Source of the DNA: Saccharum officinarum
Lineage: Eukaryota > Streptophyta > Magnoliopsida > Poales > Poaceae
Assembly: GCA_020631735.1 (NCBI GenBank)
Contig: CM036215.1
Location: 8,954,346 to 9,018,345 of the forward strand
Direction: 5' to 3'
Length of the DNA: 64,000 bases
The notes below the pieces were generated by a model. That model made no database searches. It was not told the origin of the DNA and saw nothing but the letters and a program-made list of their open reading frames with translations. The position numbers were made by a program, and so were the translations under genes. Shown here piece after piece: positions 45,043 to 57,289 of the stretch; positions within the stretch are counted from its first letter, which is position 1; every line of letters begins with the position of its first letter.

Positions 45043-46239
45043 CTATTTGGGATCGAGGGTGGCGCTGATGTTCAGCGCCTTTCCCTTGGGATCAGCGGGG
45101 TCGAGGGGTACGAGTTTGACATCTTCAGCGGGCTCAAAGCTGCCGGTATGGCGTTTTGGGTTGAGAATCGCATTGGCGAGACCATCGAGGTCTGCAGCCA
45201 AGATCGCCGACTCCAAAACAGCCTCGCCATGCTCGATGCACTCGACGTCGCACTCGTAAGCATGTTCATATGAGGGCCCTACAGTGATGACACCGTTTGG
45301 GCCTGACATCTTGAGCTTGAGGTAGGTGTAGTTCGGGATTGCCAAGAACCTGGCGTAGCATGGGCGCCCCAGAATAGCGTGGTACGTTCCACGGAATCCG
45401 ACCACTTCGAAAGTGAGAGTCTCCTTTTGGAAGTTGGCTGGTGTGCCAAAACAAATAGGCAGATCGACCCGTCCGAGGGGTTCCGCCCGTTTCCCTGGCA
45501 CGACTCCGTGGAAGCCCCCGACGCTAGGTTGGAGGCGCGCTCTCTCGACCCCCAGAAGGTCGAGGGTCTGGGAGTAGATGATATTGAGGCTGCTTCCGCC
45601 ATCCATGAGCACCTTGGTGAGGCGTGTGTTGGCGATGACATGGTCAACAACGAGCGGATAGACTCCCGGGTTGGGGACGTAGTCTGGGTGGTCGTCACGG
45701 TCGAAAGTGATTGCCACCGCAGACCAATCAAGGAAGCGGGGGACTGCCGTTTGTACGGAAAAAACCTCGCGCCGTTCTCGCTTGCACTGGCGCACCGAGA
45801 GGCGGGTCGAGGGCCCTCCATAGATCATGAAACAGTCGTGGATCTCGGGGAATTCCCTGTCCTTATCGTCACTCTTAGGGTCCTCCTTCTTGTCGTCCTT
45901 CTTGACGCCGGCACCCCCAAAGTACCTACGAAGCATATGACAGTCTTCGAGGTTATGGTTAGTGGGTCCCTTGTGGTAGGGACACGGCTCTTTGAGCGTT
46001 TTGTCGAAGATGCCCCCGTCGGGGGGGGGGGCCTCGAGGCTTCTTGTGCTCGGTAGCAGCGACGAGCTCGTCGGCCGGGGCCTCGAGCTTGCCCTACTGG
46101 CCTTTCTTCTTCTTGCGGTTGTTTCTCTTGGAGCCCCGGGTGGAGCTCGCGGGATCATCGACCTTCTGCTCCCCCCTCTCCAGGTCGCCACAAAAGATTG
46201 CACCAACCGCCTCTTCGCCGGCGGCGAAGTTGGTGACAA
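45043..46239 (-). pseudogene. Tat gag C-terminus and aspartic protease
   Basis: A 398-codon frame includes 'EPCPYHKGPTNHNLEDC', a zinc-finger-like motif of this lineage, and the protease site 'VLMDGGSSLNIIY' (D-G-G-S). Later come 'YHAILGRPCYARF' and a linker to RT. It overlaps the preceding gag frame by about 145 bp; a G11 run at 46021-46031 lies inside the overlap. Confidence 0.85.
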
Positions 46240-48236
46240 TGTCCATTAACCCGTTGGCAGTGAGTGGAGTGTTACGGCCCAATTCTCGGACCAACTCTTT
46301 ACAGGTGGTGCCGAAGAGGAAGGCCATAATTACGTCGGAGTCGGTGATGTTGGGGAGCTCGGTACGCTGCCGGGAGAAGCGCCGGATGTAATCTCGGAGG
46401 GATTCACCTGGTTTCTGCTTGCAGCTCCGGAGGTCCCACGAGTTACCGGGGCGCATGTAGGTCCCCTTGAAATTTCTCTCAAACACCCTCACGAGATCAT
46501 CCCAGTCGTGGATCTGTCGAGGCGGGAGATCCTCGAGCCAGGCTTGGGCGGTGTCGGAGAGGAACAGGGGGAGTTGTCGAATGATGACCCGGTCGTCGGT
46601 GGCCCCGCCCAGCTGACACGCCAAGCGGAAATCGGCGAGCCAAAGTTCGGGTTTGGTTTCGCCGTTGTACTTGGTGAGAGTCGTGGGGGGGGCGAAACCG
46701 AGCCGGGAGCACCGTCTCACGGATAGCCTTGCTGAAGACCCGAGGACCTGGGGGCTCGGGTGAAGGGCTACGATCTTCTGAACTGTCGTAGCGTCCGCCC
46801 CTGTGGACGTGGTAGCCTCGAGGCACGCCATCACCGTGCTTGCGCGTGCGGCGCTCGACGATGTTGCCACGGGTGTCTCGAGGCTCATGGTCGTTGGTGG
46901 TGGGCTCAGGGGCTGGAGTTACCCGGTTTCGCCGGGCAGGCTCGGGGTGAACCGAGGCTTCTCTCTCCTGTCGGGAGGGCTCGATGATCCGCTCCGAGGC
47001 TGCCTCGCGTCGCCTCGAGGCAGAGCTCTCGGCCTGCTGCATGGCGGCGGTCTCGAGGAGTTCTCGGATTTTATCTCGAGCCCGACGGGCGTCGGGGTTT
47101 GACGACTCGGGCATGTTGCGGAGGAGCATGGCGGCGGCGACGACATTCTGGCTGGCTCGAGCGAAAACCGGGGGATCGACCACCCGGTCCTGGTCGATGC
47201 GACGGTTGATGTCACGAGCTCTTTCGCGAGCTCTCCTGCCAAGTGCGCGTTCCGCATGCTTACGCTCGAGGGTTTGTTGGAGTAGATCTAGGTTTTCCCG
47301 TTCCTCGTCAAGCCTGTCCTGCAACTCACGAATCTGCTCGAGCTGCGCTCCTTGATCCGCAAGGAACTGAGGATCGTCTCGCTCGACAGGAAGCTCGACA
47401 TGAGGTGGCGTGTGCCTTCCTTCGACTGGCTCTTCGTCCTCTGATTTCGAGGTGCTTTCAACATCGATGTTGAAGCATTCGCGGGTCGGATCATAGGTGT
47501 CGTCAGCCGAGTCGGAGTCAGGAGCGCCAAAGTAGTAGTATGACGGGGGAATGTGTGGCCGTTGCAAATCGTCACTGGGGTTGCGACGTTGAGAAGTAGT
47601 CGCATGGGGCTCTGTTTCCAGTGTCTCCGTAGAGTCCCGATAATCAGAAGCCGGTGTGGATGCAACGAGGTCCAGAGTGGAGCGTAGATGGTGCCCAGTG
47701 AGTTCCTCATAAGCACTCATGCGAGTGCTCACGGAAGATGCGTATACTCGGGCAGCCGAGTCTAGCCCAAACGGGAATGGTGATGGAGATGTTGCTGCCC
47801 ATGCTGAAATGGATGCTCCGGACAGTGGTGTCTCACCGGACGGGGGAGCGGCGAGATTCTCCGTCGGCATGTTACCCTCAATCAAGCTCGTCCTATCCAA
47901 ACCTTCCACAAGGAGATCTAGGCTGGCGCCTGGCTGAGGGGTGCCGGACCGGGGGATCCCATCACCCTCCACGAGGTGAAGACGGTGGTTGTACCGGGCT
48001 CGTCGTCGTCGGGCGGCCCGCGCCCGCCTAGAGCGACGGTACCGGCGGATTGCTCCCCCGGGCTGGGAGAGCTCGTAGTCCTCGTAGGTTGGGTGACTGG
48101 GTGAAAGTAGGACCATATCGTAGCCGTAGCCAAGCGACATGAACTCCAAACTCCCGAACCAGATCACCGTGGCCAATGGAATAGGGCGTTCGGGGTTAGC
48201 CATCCAGGAAAAAAGGCGAGAAAGCGATGTTGGCAC
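46094..48236 (-). pseudogene. Tat gag, split in two frames
   Basis: The N-terminal frame (46497-48236) begins shortly after the PBS and is charged and Arg-rich. The core retrotransposon gag domain is in the second frame (46094-46888): 'ELWLADFRLACQLGGA', 'AQAWLEDLPPRQIHDW' and 'FERNFKGTY'. The two frames would join at a G8 run near 46685-46692, so a one-base length change in that run explains the break. Confidence 0.82.
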
Positions 48237-48244
48237 GCAGCGAT

Positions 48245-48264
48245 CCCCTACTTGGCGCGCTAAC
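48245..48264 (-). promoter_or_regulatory. Primer-binding site of the Tat element
   Basis: Directly after the 5' LTR end the minus strand reads GTTAGCGCGCCAAGTAGGGG. Tat elements often use a GGCGCGCCA-type site instead of the iMet type; the exact tRNA is not determined here. Confidence 0.65.
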
Positions 48265-49406
48265 TGTCGGTGTTCGGACCCGAGGGGGTCCTAAACCAAC
48301 GAGTAAATGTTGCGTGTCTCTTTCCTGGATGGTGATGCAAGGAGAACACACGGGGGTTTATTCTGGTTCGGGCAAGAGAAGGCCCTACGTCCAGCAGGGG
48401 GGAGAAGTTTGTATTTCCTTGCACTGAAGTGCTCGTGTAGGGGTTACAAGCATGCGAGAGAGGGCGTCAAGCCCAAGTCTCAAAGAAAGGAAAAAGAGGA
48501 CAAGGGTGATTGCTTGAGATATCGATCTCTATCTGGCGTCTTGCCTGTTGTCTCTTGTGTTTCTTCGTTCTCCCGTTCGTCCTCCCCTTGTAGAACCCTG
48601 GTCTGCCCTTTTATAGGGTGGGAGGAGGCCAGGACGATGGGGGACCTTGAGGTGATGTTTTGTCGATTCCTGTTGAGCTGACCGTGGCGACGTGCTCTGG
48701 GAATGGCCGGCCATCCCTAGACACCATGGCGTCGTGGGAGACGAGACGACGAAATGACCCGGAGCATCGTGCCATACCGTCCTTCCCTTGCCGTTGAACT
48801 GTGCCGAGCGTCGAGGTTGGGTCGAGGCCGGGTCGAGATCGGATGGATAAGGCTGAATCCCCGAGATTGCGGAGGACGGACCTTGTCTTATCCTCCCTCG
48901 AGGGTGATCGATGGTAAACAGTGCGCGGTAAGGTGGGTACAGTGACGGGTTTCACCTCCCATCACGGGATGGGCGGTAAAACAATGTGATCTGACACGGG
49001 CATTGTTCCCACGTCGATCCTGGTTGCAGCCATGCCGGTAGGTGATAGTAGGTAACCGCATTAAATGCTATGGCTTTTGTTCTGGGGTAGGTAAAGAGAA
49101 GGAGTCGAGGCGCTCGACCCGGGCTCACGCGAGTCGGAGTTTTTCCCAGTGGGCGGACGAGCCTCGCGCGGGTCGGAGCGCCGTCGAGGTATCTCGCTGT
49201 ACGGGATGGGGCGCAGTCGGGGCGCCCCGTCGAGCGGGCCTCGTACGAGTCGGAGCCGGAGCGCGGTCGAGGTGCCCCCTCGAGCGGGCCTCGTACGAGG
49301 CGGACTGGATACGCGGTCGAGGCGGGCTGCCTTTTATTGCGGTTTCAGTCGTTTTAGTTTTTTATTAGCGATGGATGTGGGTACCCCCGTACTGTCGGTA
49401 CCGACA
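48265..49406 (-). repeat. Tat 5' LTR (1142 bp)
   Basis: On the minus strand it starts TGTCGGTACCGACAG at 49406 and ends GAACACCGACA at 48265. The ends are the inverted TGTCGG/CCGACA. There are several GTCGAGG-rich repeats near 49100-49320. The 3' LTR partner is not in the window. Confidence 0.88.
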
Positions 49407-49621
49407 CTTATGTTTTCAATGTCACTAATTAAAAGAATAAACTACAAAAAAATCAACAATATTTGATACTTGAAAGACAATAAGATTCTTCAAGTGGCAC
49501 TGTTTGTGAATAATTGAATATATCTGATACAAACAGACGGAGGTGTACCACTATACATTTGTTTTGTTGTTTGTGAATAAACATACACAATCTGACAGTC
49601 TAAAATGTTCCCGTAAATTAG
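49407..49621 (+). other. Intron remnant of the MFS gene next to the LTR
   Basis: AT-rich, no coding frame, ending in an acceptor (AAATTAG|GCAGATG). The exon expected before 'ADVV' in this family is not here, so the retrotransposon breaks the gene within this intron. Confidence 0.65.
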
Positions 49622-52288
49622 GCAGATGTGGTTGAACCATCAAAGAGGGCAGCTGCCTTTGGTTTCCTGACAGGAATTTTCTCTGCTTCTCACGCTTTAG
49701 GAAATATCTGTTCAAGGTTTCTTCCTGAGAGTTGGATTTTTCAGGTATCACTATTTTGACTTATTTATTTTTAGTCGCATCACATTGTTAATTATTTTAT
49801 TCTTCTTTGCAAGTTTCAGTTTATAAGTTCGGACCATGGTTTTTCAGGTATCAGTTGTTTTCTCAATCTTATCTGTGCTCTACACGAAACTATATCTGGT
49901 GGAAACAGTTCAAAGAGCTCCCTCTGTGCCTTGTCAGCGTTTGGCTTTGTCATCTTTGATTGTTAGTTTACCGCAGCAACGCTGGAACTCTATGAAGGAG
50001 AACATTAGTATAATCAAAAATAGGTAAGGCTTCTGTGGACAATACATAGTTGACTTTATAATTAAAGAAGTTGAATACTCAAGGAATTCATGAAATTTCA
50101 TGTCAGATACTATAAGAAGTGTAGGTCACCCTCCTAGTTCTCATGGAATAAATATTAATAATAAACTTGTATTTGAACTATTAACAACAATAATGACTTG
50201 TCCCAGAAATATTTCCAAAGGTATTTTCTATGTGGCGTTATTTTAACAAAAAAAGTATGTATAAAGTTCTATATGAGTTCATAAATATCTATCATGAAAG
50301 TTCTGTCAGGGTCTAAGTGAAACTTCTTCCTTCATTCAATCATTCATGAAGGGACTACAGGAACGAGAAGCAGACTTACTGATTCCATTAAGAATAAGGC
50401 AGTACTTATTTACCTATTCATGCTCAGAAACTTTACAATGACAATCAATTAGTTTTCAAGTCAGCCAGTGTTTTGCATCTGCTAATGCAATTTTTGCTAA
50501 ACTTCCTTGTTTTATTGTGTTTATAGTGAAATACTTACGCGAATCTCAGTCATTTCCTTCTTCTATGAATTGGGAATGATGGGCATCAGTGATGTCCTTC
50601 TGGTAATTATTTTCTTGCTTTCTACTTCGTGACAGTGTTCTGTTTTGTTCTGTACTTTTCAGGGTCGCATCTCCTACTCTTAATGAAACATGTGCATAGT
50701 ACGTTCTCTAAAAGGCTTCATGACAGTGTTTAAAAGAATTTTGCACTTCATTTCATTTTTTCAGTACTACCTGAAGTCAGTATTTGGCTTTGACAAGGAT
50801 CAGTTCTCAGAAATTCTAATGGTGGTAGATATTGGTTCGATCTTTTCCCAGGTGAAAATTTTAGTTTTAACTAGTACCCCGTTGGCCACCATAATTTTTA
50901 ATGGCTTAGTATTTGTTAGATTTGTTAGATTTGCAGTTTGTGATACTGTTTCTAAATTGCAGATTTTGGTCCTCCCTCTTCTTAGCCGCATAATTGATGG
51001 AAAAGGAGTATTATGCATTTCAATACTCACATCAATTGCCTATGTGAGTTATTGCTCTGCGATCCTTTGCTATGTTTTCAATCTAAGGTATACTGTTGCA
51101 AAATTCAGATTATCGATTTCTGAAGAAAAGTTGTTCTGCAGGCTTTTGTTTATGGTGTTGCATGGGCTTGGTGGGTATGTATTTGAGATTGGACATGCAT
51201 TGTGATGGGTTTACTTGGTACAATTGCAAAAATTTGTTTTGTTTAACTTGCATCTATTTTGCAGGTGCCTTATATTTGCTCTTCGCTGGATGTCATCTGT
51301 GTTCTGGCCAAACCAGCTGTAAGTCAATCTTGTATTTTTGGCTTCTGAGCGGTGGTATGGAACAAAAAAATCGTTGTTACAATTTCACAGAAGGATGTTC
51401 TGTGACTTAAAACTGTCTCAGCATCAAATTCACCAGTTACATATTCAGTGTGTTCCAATATTTGTGCATGCATGTGGAATAGTATGCAAATCTACAGAGT
51501 TTCATGGTTAAAAATTATCTAAAGGAAGGCACTGGCTGAAACTTTTGCAGCACCGATTCATGCATCATACATATCCTCTCTGCATCGAAGTGATGCTTGT
51601 ACACTTACTTGCGTCATCAATATGCATATCTGCAGACCTATGCAATAATTTCTGGGGAAGTACTTTCAACTGATCAGGTACCCATACAGAAGCTACCTGT
51701 CTTTGTTTTGTTTTGGTAATTGAAGAATGAAACCTTTTACCCTAATCTTCTGTTTTACTGGCATAGTTTTTGTTTTTTTTAAAAAAAAATCACAGGGAAA
51801 GGCACAAGGGTTCGTCGGAACCATGCAGTCCATGGCCACATTGCTGGCACCTCTATACATGAGCCCACTGACCTGTTAGCACTATTTTACAAATTCATTG
51901 TTCCCAATCCTATGGACTGACTCTACACGCTCCATTCTTATATTGAGTGTATTCTGGTCTGATCCTTTTCCATGCTTTTCTTTCAGCTTACTTCATTTCA
52001 CCGGAAGCCCCCTTCAGCTGCAGAGGATTCAGTTTCCTTATGGCTGGCTTCTTCTTGGTTAGAACCCTTTCTCCTTTGCAGTATGGTTAATACTTAATAT
52101 GCTTTACAATTGGATATCTGAACATGGAATGCTAAATACATTTACAGGCAATCTCCTTATTCTTCGCTTGGACGCTTAATCCAGAAAGAAAGGACACATG
52201 CTCCGAAGTTGCTGTTTCAAGCCAGCCTGATGAGGAGGCAGAGCAAGCACCTCTTCTGGCTAATCGTACTGCTAACGCCATCTGCTAA
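49622..52288 (+). CDS. MFS transporter, HIAT1/MFSD14-like, 5'-truncated
   Basis: Eleven exons join in phase with GT-AG borders: 49622-49744, 49848-50023, 50527-50602, 50765-50851, 50963-51043, 51142-51174, 51265-51318, 51636-51677, 51796-51874, 51987-52057 and 52148-52288. They encode 320 residues ending in TAA at 52286-52288. The order of motifs matches plant hippocampus-abundant-transcript-like (MFS_1, tetracycline-resistance-like) membrane transporters. These include '[20 protein letters not shown]' (loop after TM4), '[20 protein letters not shown]', '[20 protein letters not shown]' and '[13 protein letters not shown]'. About 7 or 8 of 12 membrane segments remain. The substrate in plants is unknown. 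The first four or so segments and the start codon are missing, so it is probably a pseudogene unless upstream exons lie in the gap or spliced transcripts cross the retrotransposon. Confidence 0.85.
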
Positions 52289-52720
52289 TCAGATAAACAG
52301 CAAGAAAGTATTTGCTTGCACCATCTGCTAATCGTACTGCTAACACCAATTTAGAACTGATATATCCAAGCTAGTGTACATACAAAAAAAGCCAGCTGAA
52401 AACCTGCAGTGCGTCACTAGTGTTTCTGCACACAAATTTAGCTGCAGAACAGTACCGGCAAGTTTAGTGCATGTTGGTGGTAGTATGGCAGCATCTGCAA
52501 TTCTGGTTGCAGTTGCAATGGTGCATAGCTGGCGATGGTAAAAATGATAAGCTTCTTTCCATCGATCTTAGATGTAGCCATCAGGAGCTCATGTAACACT
52601 AAGCCCTGATTGATAATGCGTGTACCTTGTCAGATGATGCTAATTTCGGAATTCGTGTGAAACAATTTCATCAATTTACTACATGTCTCTCCTTATACAT
52701 CTGTTGAATAGTCCTAAGGT
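52289..52720 (+). other. 3' UTR and flank of the MFS gene
   Basis: Non-coding sequence after the stop. The part from about 52395 to 52680 recurs in diverged form at 54193-54490, in the same orientation. Confidence 0.6.
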
Positions 52721-53957
52721 AAAAGGAGAATTCAGTTAGCAATCTTTTGCTTTTTTTTTGGAAGTTGTATATGCAAAGCGAAGGCCTTAGACGTGCTGGA
52801 AAGAATCAGTTTCCTGTTTCCATCAGTGAGCAATGGTCTATGCTCACTGAAGTGTACATTTCCATTTCTTCCTTTTTCAGCATCAGTTTGAGGCTGTCCG
52901 TGTTCCAAACCTCCTTGTGTCAGTAAGCAGTAAACAGATCTCATTTCTCAACTGATAATTTACAAGTTGCATTGCATTGGTAGCAAGTTTGTAACACTTG
53001 GCCCAAGAGAGAGCCCAAGAGCACTGAGATAGTCTACGGCCCAAGAAATATATCACCTCTACAAAAGGGAGTGGCCAGAGATCTAAAGGGAGGATAGAAA
53101 ATATTTGAGAAACACAGACCAAGGTCAGGAAGGTGTTCTTTCTCCTGGGTATATACTGAGATCCCCTCCTCCGATTTCCCTCCTGTGATAGCTCACGTCA
53201 CCGGTTTGATCTCGCCGGCGGCCACGGGTGTGACAGGTGGGCGGCCGATGAGACATGTGCTCAGTTTAATAGCTAGTCCTGTTTCTGTCTGCACTTTGCT
53301 GCGTCGGAACAACTCATTCAGTCATCATCACTTACGTGGCCTTCATGTTTGCATGCATTAGCATTACTAAATTGTTTTATAATAACTGGCATCTTGTTCC
53401 GACACGATGAATCACTGATGGAATCAGAGCAACACACACAGGTCGGCACGCAGCACGTCACTAGCTAATTGAGACTCGTGTTTCTGATACTCCCACTTGG
53501 CAACATGTCGGAGACTTTGTTGCAACGTGTGTCAGTATCTCATCTTGGTATATACTATTGCTAGTGTGGCAAGAACCCACAAACAAAAACAAATACATGA
53601 TCAAAGCAGTTGCTGCACAAGAACATGTCCAGTGAAAGTGACATGATTATTGATTACAGTTTGCAGCATGACATACATGCGTGGTTGCCCTATTAACATG
53701 CAAAGTATTTGCGTCGGTAACTTGGTCAGGCTTTTTCTCTTTTGTATATGCAACTATTTGAGGGAAGATGCTAGCTCCTCTACCAGTGGTACTGTGATCT
53801 GGTAGTGGTTAGTTGGCAACTTGTTCACAGCTCTTTTTTCTGAGTTTTTGTTCAACTTTTGAAGGCCACGAAAAGCTACGCCATTTGTCTATTATCTTTA
53901 TATTATAGTATTTACTAATAAAGAAGCCACTGCATTCGCTTTAATCAGAGCTAAAAG
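52721..53957. other. Intergenic, no gene recognised
   Basis: Contains a retroelement-like segment at about 52990-53195 ('GGCCCAAGAGAGAGCCCAAG', a CTCCTCCG stretch), but no paired LTR, PBS or coding frame. None of the MFS exons appears here, although the duplicated 3' UTR lies to its right. Confidence 0.45.
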
Positions 53958-53959
53958 TC

Positions 53960-54106
53960 AACCCCTCTATTTCAAATTATAAGATGGCCGGTTTTGCTTT
54001 TATAGATACACGGTTTTCTTATTTAGATATATTTTATATTTAAATACATAGCAAAAACTATATATTTAAAAAACAAAACATCTTATAATTTGGCACGGAG
54101 GAAAAG
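53960..54106. mobile_element. Stowaway-type MITE (about 147 bp)
   Basis: The left side reads 'CCCCTCTATTTCAAATTATA'; the right side 'CATCTTATAATTTGGCACGG' is its imperfect inverse. The interior is a long imperfect palindrome of 'TAGATACA'/'TACATAGCA' type. Confidence 0.75.
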
Positions 54107-54192
54107 TACCAATTAATCAGAAAATAGAGATCTATACGGAATGGTAAAAAGAAGACACGCAACTAATAAAACTAGTCTGTCATGATAAAAAA

Positions 54193-54510
54193 AAAGCTGT
54201 AGTGTGTCACCAACGTGACCCTGTTTCTGCACACAAATTAATTCCAGATCAGTACCGACCAGTTTAGTGCGTGTTGGTGTTGGACTGTTGGCATGGAAGC
54301 ATGAGAAATTATGTCTCCTGTTGCAATGTTGGGTAGCTGATGACGGTGGAAGCAATAGCTTCCACTGTTGTGTCCCTCAAAAGAGCATATGTCCCTTTGA
54401 GCAGTGCTTCGTAATAATACGTACCCTGTCGGATGATGCTAATTAATTCTGGAATTTGTGTAAAGCAACCTAATTTACTATTCCTTTTCCATCTTATCTA
54501 CTGCTGGTAG
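54193..54510 (+). repeat. Second, orphan copy of the MFS 3' UTR
   Basis: Shares in order with 52395-52700: 'GTTTCTGCACACAAATT', 'CAGTACCG.C.AGTTTAGTGC.TGTTGGTG', 'GTTGCAATG', 'GTACC.TGTC.GATGATGCTAATT' and 'CTACTG/CATCTG' near the end. No MFS coding exon is left beside it. It is the relic of a tandem duplicate of the gene. Confidence 0.7.
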
Positions 54511-56483
54511 AAGGATGAAAATGAACAAGGTCGGTCAGTATAAACCCTCTCCCATTTCCACTTTTATATTTTATTATAAAAATAAAATAAAAAACGATGT
54601 CAAGAAGACAGAAAAAGGGAGCGGAAACAGGATTCACTAAAAATCAGAAATGGAACAGTTCAAATGAAATTATGTTGATAATGATCGAGATACGAAAAGA
54701 CAAAATAGAAACATCAACACATAGAACCAAGAAACATGACTTCACATACTTATCTAACCTACTTGGCATGACAACACTGTAATCACATAAATAATTCTAG
54801 CTAGTTAATGATATAAGGTTTATAGTGAAGACTTGGAAGTTGAGGGCCTTCTTTGATTGTCGTGTGGGTTCACACTTTTCGTGTACTCTTATTTATTATT
54901 TATAAAAGTTGGGTTTATCTCTGTCAAAAAAATATCACCTGTGATTTGGTTGGCTCAATGGTTCCCTAATTGATAGTTGCTAATAATAGTGCTTGATAAT
55001 AATTATCTTGTCAGATGATTCTGAGCATACCTTCGCTATCTAGTTCTAGGTTAAATGCAGTAGTTTAATACAAATGCAGTGTTCTCGGTCGATCCTTTTG
55101 CTTCACTTGGGATATCTCTTTCTTTTTAACAATCGTTCATGGTTGCCCTTTTCGCAAACCTTTTTGCACCAATCAGTAGTGAACACGTTGCATAGCTCAA
55201 CACCTCGATTCATCGCTTACATTGGCAATTAAAAACTGCTCTGTAGTCCAAAAAATACGGCGGAGGGATACTTAATTGCTCTTACTTTTATATAGCTCCT
55301 GTCACTTGTTAAAGAAATAGCTTGTCCTTTGTCTGCTGCGCCAGTAACATCTCAGCCATCGCAAACGTAACCTTGATGCTTGCATTACTAATATCCTGTT
55401 TTATTAATACCCTTAGGGCGACACCTGTGTCTTATCCAATCTGATAGGATTACCAATTGGCTCCTTTCCTGCATGCATGTTCTTTCGGTTACCTTGCTCA
55501 GGCTTCAGTCCTTCTTTCCTTTTGTGTCCATCCGAGGCAAACGTTTTACATCAGGCTGCTCCTTTCAGGTTTTTTTTTGTTCACAACTCTGCCAAGCTAC
55601 GATATGCATGATCAGACGGTGTTTAATTTGAGCAAGGATTGTTTTGCTCTTCTCCAACATGAACTTCTCTGCATGTGCATGCTTCTTAATCCATACAAGA
55701 ACATGTGCGTGCCCCAACCTGACGACCGGCCGGACAGAGCAAAATGACGGCAGCAATATATTTAACGACAGGCTGCTCTCATTTCGAGTTGGGTCGGGCG
55801 CCGCCGCCGACCCGCCGGCCGGCCGCTCTGCAATCATGCCGTCCAAATGAGCAGCATGCATTCCCGCTGCCTTTCTCCACATCATCTGTGCACGGAGATC
55901 ATGCGAATGCGAAGCAGACGGCGGCCGTCACGAGTTCTTTATTGGGGATGGGCCGAATTCCAGAGAGTTCCGAGTTTTTTGCAGGGACGAAATCACGGGA
56001 CATGATAACATATACTTGCTGACCTTTTAGTTTAGCTGCACCGTACCTGCACTGATCAGTCGTACTAGCTACTATAGGAGTATATATAAGTATATGGCCT
56101 CCGCTAAATACCTGAATATATCTCTTCTATGTTCTCTGTACCAAGACGGGAGGCTGCCATGCGTGTAGAGATGGACCAGTGATTTTGATTAAGGGAGGCC
56201 GGACAAATATGATTGTATTTTTTGTATGATAAAATATACATAATTATATATTTTAATAACTTTTAAAAAAACTTTTATACTGTTTATAACTAAAACCATA
56301 ATATTTTAATACAAAATGAGTGAAAATTGATATTTTTTGTACTATAAATTCAATTATTTATATAGGTATTTATTGAAGTGTACTGTGCTTGGGGGTGCCC
56401 CTGGTTCCGCCATTGCATGCGTGTATCTGAATCCTCTGCATCAATCTTGTGGCACATTTGCCCATGTGAGATCAGTGTACTTA
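54511..56483. other. Intergenic, no gene recognised
   Basis: Short frames only. The stretch 56170-56415 is AT-rich and ends in 'GGGGGTGCCCCTGGTTCCGCC', as in common decayed grass transposons, but has no clear left end. Confidence 0.4.
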
Positions 56484-56901
56484 GCAGCTGTTTGATTCGG
56501 TGTTTTTGCCCCCGCAACGATTCTGACCATCATCAGATCACCTAACTTTATGTTTGGTTAGACTAAGGCGGAATCGATAATGGAGGGACCGGGGATAGGT
56601 ACAAGTTCAATGCGGTTACCGCTCAACTCCCGGTGTTATCCGATCACGGTGCACAGGAGCGAGTGACTCCTCACTTCTCGCGAGTTTAGAGTCCTATGCG
56701 CCGACGACTCTAGGTCTCCAACTCCCGTATCCTTGCCGGTAAAGGCTGCTGATCTCCATCCTGCATACCCACGCTGCTTAGGCAAACAGAAACAATCATA
56801 GGTGCCATCCAAACAATCGCGGTTTCAGTTGCATTGTAACGAATAGCACTGGTTTCCAATTACATTGTCGTTGCCGGTCCCAAGGCCGAACAAACAACAC
56901 C
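56484..56901. mobile_element. Tourist-like (PIF/Harbinger) element, 418 bp
   Basis: Flanked by TTA on both sides (56481-56483 and 56902-56904). The left end GCAGCTGTTTGATTCGG and the complement of the right end GGTGTTGTTTGTTCGG are imperfect inverted repeats. The interior has no coding frame. Confidence 0.5.
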
Positions 56902-56934
56902 TTAGTCCTTACTGCTCCACTACATTAAAGTATG

Positions 56935-57150
56935 TCAAATCTTTTTTACCAAAGTGATATAAAAAATAAACTAATATTTATCGTATTAAATAGGTACCAT
57001 TAGATTAGTCATAAAACATATTTTCATAGTATATATCTATTCAAAGTTCTCTATGTTGACACTACTTTTATAAACTTATAGTCAAACATAAAATGATTTA
57101 GTTTTGATCAAATCTAAAATTGCATTCTTTTTTGACAAACATAGTACTAG
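56935..57150. mobile_element. Stowaway-like MITE, degenerate
   Basis: The interior 'AATAGGTACCATTAGATTAG' followed by 'ATATTTTCATAGTATA' is typical of grass Stowaway elements. The ends are eroded. Confidence 0.5.
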
Positions 57151-57289
57151 TAAAGAGACATAAACTACTCCTACCTACCTAGCAAGTCAAAATACAAAAT
57201 AATGTATATAATAAACTCAGTGGAGTGTTCAAAAAGGATAATAGAAGATGAAGAGAAGCAGTAGCGGATGGCTAGAATCTATAGTACTA

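Larger units (their letters stand above)
42352..49406 (-). mobile_element. Ty3-gypsy Tat-lineage element, 3' part lost in the gap
   Basis: Minus-strand order: 5' LTR (48265-49406), PBS, gag, protease, RT, RNase H, an extra RNase H domain, and an integrase running into the N gap. The additional RNase H (aRNH) between RNase H and integrase is the hallmark of the Tat lineage (RIRE2, Grande and Cinful relatives). It abuts an intron of the MFS gene on its right. Confidence 0.88.

Noticed and set aside
45379..46056. 225-codon plus-strand frame opposite the Tat protease
   Set aside because: It is a shadow of the protease frame; no independent motif.
52990..53195. Possible solo LTR (TGTAACACTTGGCCC...GATAGCTCA)
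   Set aside because: It has a TG start and a CA end, but no target duplication, partner LTR or known family match that I can support.
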